Shown here piece after piece: positions 19,297 to 28,757 of a stretch of 64,000 nucleotides of DNA (position 1 is the first letter of the stretch; each line of letters begins with the position of its first letter). Below the pieces are notes generated by a model, which saw only the letters and a program-made list of their open reading frames with translations, was not told the DNA's origin and made no database searches. A program made the translations under genes and the position numbers. The stretch is from Meridianimarinicoccus aquatilis (GTDB taxonomy: Bacteria; Pseudomonadota; Alphaproteobacteria; Rhodobacterales; Rhodobacteraceae). Location: contig NZ_SMZO01000003.1 in the NCBI RefSeq assembly GCF_004358675.1, positions 62,001-126,000 on the forward strand, in the 5' to 3' direction.

Positions 19297-21311
19297 TCAG
19301 CAGCCATCGGAGTTGAGGCACGGGCCTTAGCTGCCGCACTCAACTCAGCCATCAGGGTTGACGCCCGCGCGACAGGGTTTGTCAGGTAATGATCTGCAAT
19401 GGCATTTCGGAAATCGGCCTTGGCCGGATCCTTCAGTTCCAATGGCTGCCACTCGTTTTCCGGAACCGTGTCGACCATAGCAAGATGCGGCACATCGGCC
19501 ACCAGAGCGCGGCGCAAACCAGCGATGCTGTCGTACGGCAACTGCGACCCAAGACGCGGGCTGAGCGCACGCAGTATGGCCCAGTTTTCCTTGGCGGCCC
19601 CCGGAGGGAACCCGGCGCGCATGGCAAGCTGCGGGCGGCCTTCGGTGTTTACAAACAGGCCCTGCTCTTCAGTCCATGCTGCGGCTGGCAGGATGATATC
19701 GGCCCGGTGCGCACCGCGGTCGCCATGGCTGCCTTGATAGATCACGGTCGGACCGGCGGCGATTTCCACTTCGTCCGCACCAAGATTGTAAACAACTTCT
19801 GCTCCGTCCATTGCGGCGGCCAGCCCACCTTCGGTCGCAGCGCCCACATCCATTGCACCAACTCGGCCCGCAGCCGTGTGCAAGATCAGCAGCTTGGACC
19901 CTGTTTTGGTGCAAAGCTCCATCGCTTGGCTCAGCACCGCCTCGCCATCGGCTTCGCGCAACGCGCCTTGGCCGATGATGACGATAGACGGTGCATCAAG
20001 AATGTCGGCGAAGTCATGATCCAACATGTCAGTCAACGCAGCGCGGTCTGTGCCCACATGCGCGTAGTCATAGGTCAGATCGACGGGCTCTCCCACCAAG
20101 CCAACCTTTGCCCCCGCCAGCCACGCCTTGCGGATGCGCGCGTTGAGCACCGGTGCTTCGTCACGCGGGTTGGTGCCGATCAATTGAATGAACTTCGCGT
20201 CGTCGATATCAGCAATGCTTGCGGTTCCGACGTAGCCGGACCGGTTCCCGGCAGGCAAACGTGCGCCGTCTGTGCGGCATTCCACCTTGCCGCCCTGTCC
20301 TTCGATCAGTTGCTTCAGAGCATAGGCAGCTTCAACGGACACCAGATCGCCAACGAGACCGGCAAGTTTCTTGCCCTTCATCGCAGCGGCAGTTGCAGTC
20401 AACGCCTCTTCCCAGCTTGCGGGGCGGAGGCGACCGTCGTCGCGGATATAGGGCGTATCAAGGCGCTGGCGGCGCAGACCGTCCCAAACAAAGCGCGACT
20501 TGTCTGACAGCCATTCTTCATTGGTGCCGTCATGGTTGCGCGGCAAGAACCGCATCACTTCGCGGCCCTTGGTGTCCACCCGGATCGACGACCCTAGCGC
20601 ATCCATCACATCGATGCTTTCGGTTTTTGTCAGTTCCCAAGGGCGGGCGGTAAAGGCGTAAGGTTTGCTGACAAGCGCGCCGACCGGGCACAAATCAATG
20701 ATGTTGCCCTGAAGATTGCTGTCGAGCGTTTCGCCCAAGTAGCTTGTGATCTCGGAATCTTCGCCGCGGCCTGTCTGCCCCATCTGAGTGATGCCGGCAA
20801 CTTCGGTCGTGAACCGAACGCAGCGCGTGCATGAAATGCAGCGCGTCATGTGGGTTTCAACCAACGGGCCCAGATCCAGATCCTGGTTGGCACGCTTGGG
20901 TTCGCGGTAGCGCGAAAAATCCACACCATAGGCCATGGCCTGATCCTGAAGGTCACACTCGCCGCCCTGATCGCAAATCGGGCAATCCAGCGGGTGGTTG
21001 ATGAGAAGGAACTCCATCACACCTTCGCGGGCTTTTTTGACCATGGGGCTGTTGGTCTTGATGACGGGCGGCGCGCCTTCGGGGCCGGGGCGCAAATCCT
21101 TGACCTGCATCGCGCAAGAGGCCGCAGGCTTGGGTGGGCCGCCCACGACTTCCACAAGGCACATCCGGCAGTTGCCCGCGATGGACAACCGTTCGTGATA
21201 GCAAAAGCGCGGAATTTCGATCCCGGCTTCTTCACAGGCCTGAATCAGCGTCAGCGCCGGGTCGACCTCGACCTCGTGGTCGTCAATGATGATCTTGCGC
21301 AGGTCAGACAT
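19293..21311 (-). CDS. nuoG: NADH-quinone oxidoreductase subunit G
   Basis: Iron-sulfur subunit of the NADH module, 672 residues from the ATG at 21311 (MSDLRKIII), preceded by AGAGGA. The N-terminal 2Fe-2S domain ([16 protein letters not shown]) is followed by the His-ligated N5 site with [18 protein letters not shown], and then the [10 protein letters not shown]...CPVGAL ferredoxin part. The rest is a degenerate molybdopterin-oxidoreductase domain, shorter than in E. coli, as usual for alphaproteobacterial and mitochondrial-type NuoG. An upstream in-frame ATG (21362) would add a non-conserved stretch. Confidence 0.96.
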   Translation of the reverse strand: MSDLRKIIIDDHEVEVDPALTLIQACEEAGIEIPRFCYHERLSIAGNCRMCLVEVVGGPPKPAASCAMQVKDLRPGPEGAPPVIKTNSPMVKKAREGVMEFLLINHPLDCPICDQGGECDLQDQAMAYGVDFSRYREPKRANQDLDLGPLVETHMTRCISCTRCVRFTTEVAGITQMGQTGRGEDSEITSYLGETLDSNLQGNIIDLCPVGALVSKPYAFTARPWELTKTESIDVMDALGSSIRVDTKGREVMRFLPRNHDGTNEEWLSDKSRFVWDGLRRQRLDTPYIRDDGRLRPASWEEALTATAAAMKGKKLAGLVGDLVSVEAAYALKQLIEGQGGKVECRTDGARLPAGNRSGYVGTASIADIDDAKFIQLIGTNPRDEAPVLNARIRKAWLAGAKVGLVGEPVDLTYDYAHVGTDRAALTDMLDHDFADILDAPSIVIIGQGALREADGEAVLSQAMELCTKTGSKLLILHTAAGRVGAMDVGAATEGGLAAAMDGAEVVYNLGADEVEIAAGPTVIYQGSHGDRGAHRADIILPAAAWTEEQGLFVNTEGRPQLAMRAGFPPGAAKENWAILRALSPRLGSQLPYDSIAGLRRALVADVPHLAMVDTVPENEWQPLELKDPAKADFRNAIADHYLTNPVARASTLMAELSAAAKARASTPMAAE

Positions 21312-21367
21312 GGTGCTGTCCTCTTTGTCTGCCGCAGCCATCGGGGCCGCAGCGCGTTTCAAACTCT

Positions 21368-21784
21368 TCAGACTGCATCCAAGAATGCAGCAATCGCGGT
21401 GTTGTTGTCGATTTCACGTTTGGCCACGGGACAAACTGTCGTGCTGTCCTGCGGATCAATTCCATTCTGGGTCAGATAAGCTTGCGTGCTGGCCTGAATT
21501 GCGCCCACGTCCAACGTATCCGGAAAGGCCGAAATGTCCTCTGGCGTGTACCCTTCGGCGCGCAATGCGGTCCCAAGTTCCCGCGCGCCTGCCCCCATAC
21601 CGGCCTGATCGACGGCGACATTCGGGCAACCCGCTGCAAGAACCTGCGCGATCTGAACATTTGTTGCGTAATCGGTGAACACCGCAGGCGGCGGCGACTT
21701 CATCAGGCACCCCGACAAACCCACCCCAGAAAACACAACCAGCGCTGCAAGCTTCGCGCGTCCAGCAAGCGTAACCATGCGCAT
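21368..21784 (-). CDS. Putative lipoprotein in nuo operon (DUF5333-like)
   Basis: A 138-residue protein with a lipoprotein signal: a hydrophobic stretch ending LSGC at about residues 23-26, so it is probably lipid-anchored in the periplasm. The mature part has two further Cys (AAGCPNV and [12 protein letters not shown]) and a helical pattern [20 protein letters not shown]. This spacing resembles DUF5333 proteins that accompany nuoF/nuoG in Rhodobacteraceae; that link is from memory, not from a search. It lies three bases after nuoF and 57 bases before nuoG. An alternative ATG at 21778 has AAGAGA ahead of it. Function unknown. Confidence 0.75.
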   Translation of the reverse strand: MRMVTLAGRAKLAALVVFSGVGLSGCLMKSPPPAVFTDYATNVQIAQVLAAGCPNVAVDQAGMGAGARELGTALRAEGYTPEDISAFPDTLDVGAIQASTQAYLTQNGIDPQDSTTVCPVAKREIDNNTAIAAFLDAV

Positions 21785-21787
21785 CTC

Positions 21788-23083
<1,296 letters not shown>

Positions 23084-23093
23084 TGCCATCTCC

Positions 23094-23339
23094 TCACTCT
23101 TCGCCTGTACGGGCGATGCGGCGCTTGCGCCAAACTTGATAGGTTACAACCAGCGCCCAGAACAGACCTGCAAGCGCGGCGAAATCGAACAAAAAGGCGT
23201 AACGCGCGGGCAAACCGAGCGCGCCACCAAGAAATTGGGCGCCCATCCACAACAAGGCCGTGCCCGCCATCACAAGCGACGCTGTGCGCGCTTGTTTGGC
23301 TGTCTGCAAAGCAATGTCATCGGATGAGCGCTGAGTCAT
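23094..23339 (-). CDS. DUF5337-type small membrane protein in nuo operon
   Basis: An 81-residue protein from ATG 23339 ([16 protein letters not shown]). Two hydrophobic helices are visible, [20 protein letters not shown] and [20 protein letters not shown], and it ends in a basic tail ([13 protein letters not shown]). Small two-helix proteins of this pattern (DUF5337) occur in Rhodobacteraceae nuo operons. It is ten bases before nuoF and two bases after the preceding gene, so it is clearly co-transcribed. An assembly or accessory role in the membrane arm is inference. Confidence 0.8.
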   Translation of the reverse strand: MTQRSSDDIALQTAKQARTASLVMAGTALLWMGAQFLGGALGLPARYAFLFDFAALAGLFWALVVTYQVWRKRRIARTGEE

Positions 23340-23341
23340 GA

Positions 23342-23926
23342 TCAGGATGCCTCTGCCGCAAGCGTCTTGGCCTGCTCGACCCATCCATCGCGGGTCACCC
23401 GGCCTTTGAACCCGATCAGGTTCTCATCAACCCAAGCCACCTCGGCCTCGGTCCATGCACCGATCTGATCAAAATGATAATAGCCCATCGAATGCATCAG
23501 TTCTTCCAGTTTGGGACCGACACCCTTGATCCGCTTCAGATCGTCCGGCGCGGCACCGCGCGGTGCCGAAAGAGTCGCGGGCTTGGAGCCGACATCAGAT
23601 GCCTCAACATCCGCAGAGGGCGCCGCCGTTTTCTTGACCGGCGCGGCTTTCGCAGACGCGCTGGATGCATCAGCCTTTACAGCCATGCTCACGGCCGTTT
23701 GATTCGGCTTGATGTTTCCCGGCCCTCGTGGACCTTCCAACATGCCGCGGGTCATGAGCCACATCCCCAACAGCACGATCAACGCGATGATACCGCCAGC
23801 GAAAATCGCTGCAATCAAGCCTTTGGCGAATACCACCATCAGCATGGCTGCGGCCACAACGCCCACCATTCCCGCGAACATGGCGGTTTCGATCAGCGCA
23901 AACCCTGATTTTCTTTCCAAACTCAT
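23342..23926 (-). CDS. Membrane protein with helix-hairpin-helix-like C-terminal domain in nuo operon
   Basis: About 194 residues from ATG 23926 (MSLERKSGFALIE), chosen for the GGGAGA Shine-Dalgarno eight bases upstream; ATG 23953 is possible. Two hydrophobic segments occur near the N-terminus (MFAGMVGVVAAAMLMVVFA and a second ending LLGMWLMTRG). A Ala/Lys/Ser-rich linker follows, then a C-terminal module LKRIKGVGPKLEELMHSMGY...FDQIGAWT. That module is the HhH-like domain often found as a C-terminal extension of alphaproteobacterial NuoE and in ribosomal-protein L21-associated proteins. Here it stands on its own membrane protein. DNA binding seems unlikely given location; function unknown. 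Confidence 0.78.
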   Translation of the reverse strand: MSLERKSGFALIETAMFAGMVGVVAAAMLMVVFAKGLIAAIFAGGIIALIVLLGMWLMTRGMLEGPRGPGNIKPNQTAVSMAVKADASSASAKAAPVKKTAAPSADVEASDVGSKPATLSAPRGAAPDDLKRIKGVGPKLEELMHSMGYYHFDQIGAWTEAEVAWVDENLIGFKGRVTRDGWVEQAKTLAAEAS

Positions 23927-24024
23927 TCCAGTTCTCCCTGAGCACATTGTCATCGGGATCATTTTCCCTTGTGACATCCTAGCGCCCGTGGCGGTCTCTG
24001 TCTTGTCCGGTCTAAAACGCCGGA

Positions 24025-24741
24025 TCACACATCAGCGGGTTGGTTCCATGGCGCAAGCAGCGGGACTTCCGTTCCATCAATACGTTTCAGCGTATCGCCG
24101 ATATCCGTTGCCAACCCAACCGACGCATTCGACGGCATCTTGTCGCCGTCCACATCAAGGCTGGAAAGGCCGGCTTTTGGCTCTGATGCGAAACGACCGT
24201 TCTGAGGACCGGGCGCAGGCACTTCACCGGCGGCCATACGGTCAAGCAAAGCGGCAAAGCTCTCAGTGGTCAGATCTTCGTAATAGTCCTTGCCAATCTG
24301 AGCCATCGGCGCGTTGGCACAGGCACCAAGACATTCAACTTCTTCCCAGCTGAATTTCCCGTCGGCGCTTAGTTCGTGCGCATTCCTGGCAATTTTATCT
24401 TTGCAAACCGCGATCAGATCTTCGGCACCGCAAATCATGCAGCTTGTCGTGCCGCATATCTGGATATGTGCCACACTGCCAACCGGCGCCAGCTGAAACA
24501 TGAAGTAAAAGGTCGCAACCTCAAGCGCCCGCATATAGGCCATGTCGAGCATTTCAGCGACATGTTCGATTGCGGGCCGGGTAAGCCAGCCCTCCTGCTC
24601 TTGTGCACGCCACAACAGAGCAATAATCGCAGATGCCTGTCGCCCTTTCGGGTACTTGGTCATCTGCGCTTCGGCCCACGCGAGATTTTCAGATGTGAAG
24701 GCAAAGCTCTCGGGCTGGTCAGGATGAAGACGGCGCAGCAT
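24025..24741 (-). CDS. nuoE: NADH-quinone oxidoreductase subunit E
   Basis: Thioredoxin-fold 2Fe-2S subunit (cluster N1a), 238 residues from ATG 24741 ([16 protein letters not shown]), which has GGAG ahead of it and follows the previous stop directly. Cluster ligands are in [13 protein letters not shown] and [11 protein letters not shown]. The C-terminal 60 residues (after [15 protein letters not shown]) are Pro/Ser/Asp-rich and not part of the conserved fold. In some relatives this tail ends in the HhH-like domain that is found here in the next gene. Confidence 0.95.
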   Translation of the reverse strand: MLRRLHPDQPESFAFTSENLAWAEAQMTKYPKGRQASAIIALLWRAQEQEGWLTRPAIEHVAEMLDMAYMRALEVATFYFMFQLAPVGSVAHIQICGTTSCMICGAEDLIAVCKDKIARNAHELSADGKFSWEEVECLGACANAPMAQIGKDYYEDLTTESFAALLDRMAAGEVPAPGPQNGRFASEPKAGLSSLDVDGDKMPSNASVGLATDIGDTLKRIDGTEVPLLAPWNQPADV

Positions 24742-24742
24742 A

Positions 24743-25111
24743 TTACAGCACTCCGGTAGATGTTTGGGCCACTGCAATCGCCAGACCACTGACAAGCAGT
24801 GCTCCCAGCCCAGCAGCCAGATGTTTCGCATAGGGATGCCCCGCACGGGCATAGATCAAGGTGTCGCCAAGGCCCGGCACCGCGAGAATCGCAAACACGA
24901 TTGCGATAATGTTCATATTCCCGGACAGAGCAGCCGCCAGTGCAAAAGGTGCAAAGGTTGCATAACGGTTCACCATAACATTCGGCAGCAGCTCGGGTCG
25001 GTGCGTCGATTGTTCAAACGCTCGCCCCGGCGCGAACGCAAACACCGCGGCCAGATAGGCCGGGATCAGCGCGCCAATGCCCGCAAGTGTGATGACCGTT
25101 GATTGCATCAT
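24743..25111 (-). CDS. Hypothetical membrane protein between nuoD and nuoE (122 aa)
   Basis: A 122-residue protein with about four hydrophobic segments: near residues 5-28, 50-65, 66-80 and 100-118. Charged residues cluster in two loops ([18 protein letters not shown] and [11 protein letters not shown]). It begins two bases after nuoD and ends two bases before nuoE, so it belongs to the operon. The [23 protein letters not shown] segment is distinctive, but I do not recognise the family. No redox or metal motif is visible. Confidence 0.75.
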   Translation of the reverse strand: MMQSTVITLAGIGALIPAYLAAVFAFAPGRAFEQSTHRPELLPNVMVNRYATFAPFALAAALSGNMNIIAIVFAILAVPGLGDTLIYARAGHPYAKHLAAGLGALLVSGLAIAVAQTSTGVL

Positions 25112-25113
25112 AG

Positions 25114-26328
25114 TCAGCGGTCGATTTCCCCGAACACAACATCCATGGTTCCGATGATCGCGGCGACATCGGCCAATTGGTGCCCTTTGCTGATGTGGTC
25201 CATCGCCTGCAAGTGCAGGAAGCCGGGCGCACGCAGCTTTGCGCGGTAAGGTTTGTTGGAGCCATCGGCCACCAGATACACACCAAATTCGCCCTTCGGT
25301 GCCTCAACAGCAGCATAGACTTGCCCTGCCGGGACGTGGAACCCTTCGGTGTACAGCTTGAAGTGGTGGATCAGCGCTTCCATCGACGTCTTCATGTCAC
25401 CGCGCTTGGGCGGCGTGATCTTGCCACGTGCCAGAATTTCACCGGGTTCGTTCCGCAGCTTTTCACAGGCCTGTTTGATGATCGACGTGCTTTCGCGCAT
25501 TTCGGCCATGCGGCACAGGTAGCGGTCGTAGCAGTCGCCATTCTTGCCAATGGGAATTTGGAAATCGAATTCGTCGTAGCATTCATAAGGCTGCGAACGA
25601 CGCAAATCCCATGCCAGACCGGACCCTCGAACCATCACGCCAGAAAAACCCCATTCAAGGATCTCTTCTTCGGTCACGACGCCAATATCGGCGTTCCGTT
25701 GTTTGAAGATGCGGTTTTCAGTAAGCAGGCCGTCGATATCATCAAGAACGTTCGGGAAATGATCAGCCCATGCGTCAATGTCGTCGATCAGCGCGGGCGG
25801 CAGATCTTGGTGGACACCGCCGGGCCGAAAATACGCCGCGTGAAGACGTGCGCCGCAAGCCCGTTCGTAGAACACCATGAGCTTTTCGCGCTCTTCGAAG
25901 CCCCAAAGCGGCGGGGTAAGCGCCCCCACATCCATCGCTTGCGTCGTGACGTTCAGCAGGTGGTTCAAAATACGGCCAATTTCGGAATACAACACGCGGA
26001 TAAGCGAAGCGCGGCGCGGCACTTCGGTGCCTGTCAGCTTTTCGATGGCAAGGCACCATGCGTGTTCCTGATTCATCGGCGCCACGTAATCGAGACGATC
26101 AAAATACGGCAGGTTCTGCAGGTATGTCCGGCTTTCCATCAGCTTTTCGGTCCCGCGATGAAGCAGGCCGATATGTGGATCGCAACGTTCCACGATCTCG
26201 CCGTCCAATTCCAGAACCAGACGAAGCACGCCGTGCGCCGCAGGGTGCTGCGGGCCGAAGTTGATGTTGAAGTTGCGGATTTTCTGTTCGCCTGTCAGGG
26301 CGTCGTCGAATTGCGTTCCGTCCATCAT
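25114..26328 (-). CDS. nuoD: NADH-quinone oxidoreductase subunit D
   Basis: The 49-kDa quinone-site subunit, related to the NiFe hydrogenase large subunit, 404 residues. The start region [20 protein letters not shown] has the conserved loop His that sits near the quinone, and [14 protein letters not shown] follows. The C-terminus has the Asp/Arg-rich [15 protein letters not shown] ending normal for the family. ATG at 26328 or the next codon could start it. Confidence 0.96.
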   Translation of the reverse strand: MMDGTQFDDALTGEQKIRNFNINFGPQHPAAHGVLRLVLELDGEIVERCDPHIGLLHRGTEKLMESRTYLQNLPYFDRLDYVAPMNQEHAWCLAIEKLTGTEVPRRASLIRVLYSEIGRILNHLLNVTTQAMDVGALTPPLWGFEEREKLMVFYERACGARLHAAYFRPGGVHQDLPPALIDDIDAWADHFPNVLDDIDGLLTENRIFKQRNADIGVVTEEEILEWGFSGVMVRGSGLAWDLRRSQPYECYDEFDFQIPIGKNGDCYDRYLCRMAEMRESTSIIKQACEKLRNEPGEILARGKITPPKRGDMKTSMEALIHHFKLYTEGFHVPAGQVYAAVEAPKGEFGVYLVADGSNKPYRAKLRAPGFLHLQAMDHISKGHQLADVAAIIGTMDVVFGEIDR

Positions 26329-26338
26329 CTTGCCCTCT

Positions 26339-26500
26339 TCATTCCTCGACCCGTGCCGCCATGATCCACAGCAGCACGATGAGCCCCGGCAGGAACAGCG
26401 CGGTTAGCGCAAACCAGGGGTTGATTCCATATTGCGGTAACAGCTTGAACAACGGCACGATGGTCAACGCGCTCAGGACAAGAAACCACAAAATACTCAT
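26339..26500 (-). CDS. 53-residue membrane protein between nuoC and nuoD
   Basis: A short frame from ATG 26500 ([16 protein letters not shown]), which overlaps the stop of the upstream thioesterase gene in ATGA. Two hydrophobic helices (residues about 2-19 and 28-47) are separated by a short loop [11 protein letters not shown]. The size, the coupling and the Trp/Pro-rich loop argue for a real gene. Composition resembles the small two-helix proteins encoded in other alphaproteobacterial nuo operons. Function unknown. Confidence 0.7.
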   Translation of the reverse strand: MSILWFLVLSALTIVPLFKLLPQYGINPWFALTALFLPGLIVLLWIMAARVEE

Positions 26501-26928
26501 GCGACGGCCCCCGCATCTGCACGTTTGCCATCTACACGCGCCTGAAACCGATCCCATTGCACGATAGCGCGTTTGTGGCGCCCTTCGCTGATCAGATCGG
26601 CATCATCGCGCAACTTCACCGAAAACCAAATCGCCTGATCTTCGATCGCATCAATCTTGCTTTCGACCGTCACAGTCAAACCCGGCGGCGTTGGAGCAAT
26701 GTGGTTCATGTCGACATGAACCCCAAGTGACCCTTCGCCGCTCTCGAAATAGGGTGCGATCTGCTCAACGCAGGCCCATTCCATCAACCCGACCATATAT
26801 GCCGTCGCAAATACCCGTGGCATCCCGTGCAGAACATCGGCATCGGGAAACAGGTCAGGGACAACCTCTCGTTCCGTAATGACCCGCGAAAAGCTTGCGG
26901 TGTCACCGATATTCAGACCCGGCTTCAC
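26497..26928 (-). CDS. FlK-like hot-dog acyl-CoA thioesterase within nuo
   Basis: A 143-residue thioesterase of the hot-dog fold, closest in pattern to fluoroacetyl-CoA thioesterase FlK. MPRVFATAYMVGLMEWAC carries the Thr and Glu, and HVDMNHIAPTPPG the His that form the FlK-type catalytic set. No lipase Ser is involved in this family. It lies immediately (zero bases) after nuoC and is coupled to the 53-residue protein by ATGA. Hydrolysis of short acyl-CoA is the family reaction; the physiological substrate and the reason for placement in a complex I operon are not known. Confidence 0.85.
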   Translation of the reverse strand: MKPGLNIGDTASFSRVITEREVVPDLFPDADVLHGMPRVFATAYMVGLMEWACVEQIAPYFESGEGSLGVHVDMNHIAPTPPGLTVTVESKIDAIEDQAIWFSVKLRDDADLISEGRHKRAIVQWDRFQARVDGKRADAGAVA

Positions 26929-27531
26929 TCAGGCGCCCTTTTTCTCGTCACCGGGAAGTACATACTCTGCACCCTCCCACGGGGACATGAAATCAAACTG
27001 CCGGTATTCTTGAACAAGCTTCACCGGCTCATAGACGACGCGCTTTTGCTCTTCGTCATAGCGCACTTCGGTGTAGCCAGTGGTCGGGAAATCCTTGCGA
27101 AGTGGATATCCGCGGAACCCATAGTCGGTCAGCAAGCGGCGCAGATCGGGATGCCCGGAAAAAAGGATGCCGAACATGTCGAACACTTCCCGCTCGAACC
27201 AGTTGGCGGATTTGTGGACCTCGATCAGCGATGGCACCATGTCGTCAGCGCGTACCTCAGTCCGGACGCGGATGCGCTGATTCTGGTACATCGACAAGAA
27301 ATGATAAACCACGTCAAAGCGGCGCTCGCGATCCGGGTGATCAACTGCCGTGATATCAACCAACGAAGAAAACCGGCACGTCTGGTCAGCCTTCAAAAAC
27401 GCACAAAAGGGCACCAAAGCGGCCAATGTAACGGTAACGGTCAACTCGTCGAACGCGATTTCAGTTGCAACAATGCAATCGGGTCGCGTCGCTTCGAGAT
27501 GGGCGGCGAGGTCTTTAAGGGCTTCGGTCAT
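26929..27531 (-). CDS. nuoC: NADH-quinone oxidoreductase subunit C
   Basis: The 30-kDa peripheral-arm subunit, 200 residues. Diagnostic blocks are [15 protein letters not shown] and [13 protein letters not shown] near residue 130-145, followed by a conserved C-terminal strand with FDFMSPWE. nuoC and nuoD are separate genes here, as in Paracoccus and mitochondria, unlike the fused nuoCD of E. coli. It abuts the thioesterase gene without a gap. Confidence 0.96.
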   Translation of the reverse strand: MTEALKDLAAHLEATRPDCIVATEIAFDELTVTVTLAALVPFCAFLKADQTCRFSSLVDITAVDHPDRERRFDVVYHFLSMYQNQRIRVRTEVRADDMVPSLIEVHKSANWFEREVFDMFGILFSGHPDLRRLLTDYGFRGYPLRKDFPTTGYTEVRYDEEQKRVVYEPVKLVQEYRQFDFMSPWEGAEYVLPGDEKKGA

Positions 27532-27546
27532 CGTGGCTCCTGTTCC

Positions 27547-28125
27547 TCAGCGCACCAAAGTGCCGGTTCGGCGGATTTTCCGCTGCAATTGCAGCAAACC
27601 GTACAGCAGAGCTTCTGCTGTTGGCGGGCAGCCCGGAACGTAAATATCTACAGGCACAACCCTGTCGCAGCCGCGCACAACAGAATAGCTGTAATGGTAG
27701 TAGCCACCGCCATTCGCACATGACCCCATGGAGATCACGTAACGCGGCTCCGGCATCTGGTCGTACACCTTACGAAGCGCAGGTGCCATTTTGTTGGTCA
27801 GCGTACCTGCAACGATCATGACGTCAGACTGGCGAGGGGAGGCACGCGGGGCGATCCCGAACCGCTCTGCGTCATAGCGCGGCATAGAGGTGTGCATCAT
27901 TTCCACAGCGCAACAGGCCAACCCGAAGGTCATCCAGTGCAAGGATCCCGTCCGCGCCCAGTTGATGATGTCTTCGGCTGACGTCAGCAAGAAGCCTTTG
28001 TCTTGCAATTCGCGGTTCAACGCTTGGGTTGCAACCTCAAGATCGGGCCCAGCCGAGTTTTGGCCGTAGGGCGCGAGGCCGTTTGCCCCTGCGGTGACGG
28101 CCGGGGTGGTTTCGTTCACTCCCAT
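27547..28125 (-). CDS. nuoB: NADH-quinone oxidoreductase subunit B
   Basis: PSST subunit that holds cluster N2, the electron donor to quinone. Ligands are in [12 protein letters not shown] (adjacent Cys pair), [13 protein letters not shown] and [15 protein letters not shown] chose ATG 28125 ([10 protein letters not shown]), with GGGAG seven bases upstream and a 10-base overlap with nuoA; the in-frame ATG at 28146 lies further inside nuoA. Product 192 residues. Confidence 0.96.
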   Translation of the reverse strand: MGVNETTPAVTAGANGLAPYGQNSAGPDLEVATQALNRELQDKGFLLTSAEDIINWARTGSLHWMTFGLACCAVEMMHTSMPRYDAERFGIAPRASPRQSDVMIVAGTLTNKMAPALRKVYDQMPEPRYVISMGSCANGGGYYHYSYSVVRGCDRVVPVDIYVPGCPPTAEALLYGLLQLQRKIRRTGTLVR

Positions 28126-28481
28126 TCCAGCGCTCCCTTTCTCCATTCATAGGCAAATCCGACGGTCAACACGCCAAGGAAAACCATCATGGACCAGAAC
28201 CCAACCATCGAAATGTCCTTGAACGCGACGGCCCATGGGAACAGGAACGCCACTTCAAGATCGAAGATGATGAATAGGATCGACACGAGATAGAACCTAA
28301 CGTCGAATTTCATTCGTGCGTCATCGAATGCGTTAAATCCGCATTCATATGCCGACACCTTTTCAGGGTCTGGGTTGCGAACGGCGACCAGCACCGCAGC
28401 AAGGATCAGGACTAGTCCCAATGCGATTGCGATCCCCAGAAACACGAGAATCGGCAAGTATTCACGAAGCAGGTCTTCCAT
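28116..28481 (-). CDS. nuoA: NADH-quinone oxidoreductase subunit A
   Basis: First gene of the complex I operon, a 121-residue three-helix membrane subunit. The conserved loop [20 protein letters not shown], containing the Cys that becomes exposed in the deactive state of mitochondrial homologues, is present. [13 protein letters not shown] carries the conserved acidic residue of helix 2. GGAGG precedes the ATG. Confidence 0.96.
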   Translation of the reverse strand: MEDLLREYLPILVFLGIAIALGLVLILAAVLVAVRNPDPEKVSAYECGFNAFDDARMKFDVRFYLVSILFIIFDLEVAFLFPWAVAFKDISMVGFWSMMVFLGVLTVGFAYEWRKGALEWE

Positions 28482-28526
28482 GCGCGTCAGCCTCCACGAG
28501 CCAGCGGTCGGGTATTTGATTTCTGG

Positions 28527-28555
28527 GATGTAGACCTAAGCCGCGTTACGGTCAA
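28527..28555 (-). promoter_or_regulatory. Candidate sigma-70 promoter of the nuo operon
   Basis: On the minus strand, TTGACC (28555-28550) and TACATC (28532-28527) are separated by 17 bases and lie about 46 bases upstream of the nuoA ATG. The -35 is good; the -10 matches only half of the consensus, which is common in alphaproteobacteria. No other well-spaced pair stands out in the 276-base gap. Confidence 0.4.
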
Positions 28556-28732
28556 CCTGATGCGCGACTTCGGCTTATTGAATGTGTAATAACTTTCAAG
28601 ATGTTAGAACGATACCGGCCTTCAAGCGCCGTAATGACGCAGCACATAAGGCGAGTTTTCAGAGCGTTCTATGGCTTTGAGCAAGCCGCAACAACCTGAC
28701 TTGACGTGCTATCACCATGAGTGAACCCTACG

Positions 28733-28740
28733 TTAACCAT
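28733..28740 (+). promoter_or_regulatory. TTAACCAT motif (CtrA half-site type) upstream of the holin-endolysin gene
   Basis: The octamer TTAACCAT, reported as a CtrA-binding half-site in alphaproteobacteria, ends 17 bases before the ATG at 28758 and just before the GGGAGG Shine-Dalgarno. No second TTAA at the spacing of a full site is obvious. In Rhodobacter capsulatus, CtrA controls gene-transfer-agent lysis and release, which makes the site suggestive, but a single octamer can occur by chance. Confidence 0.4.
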
Positions 28741-28757
28741 GTTTTCGGGAGGATCTC

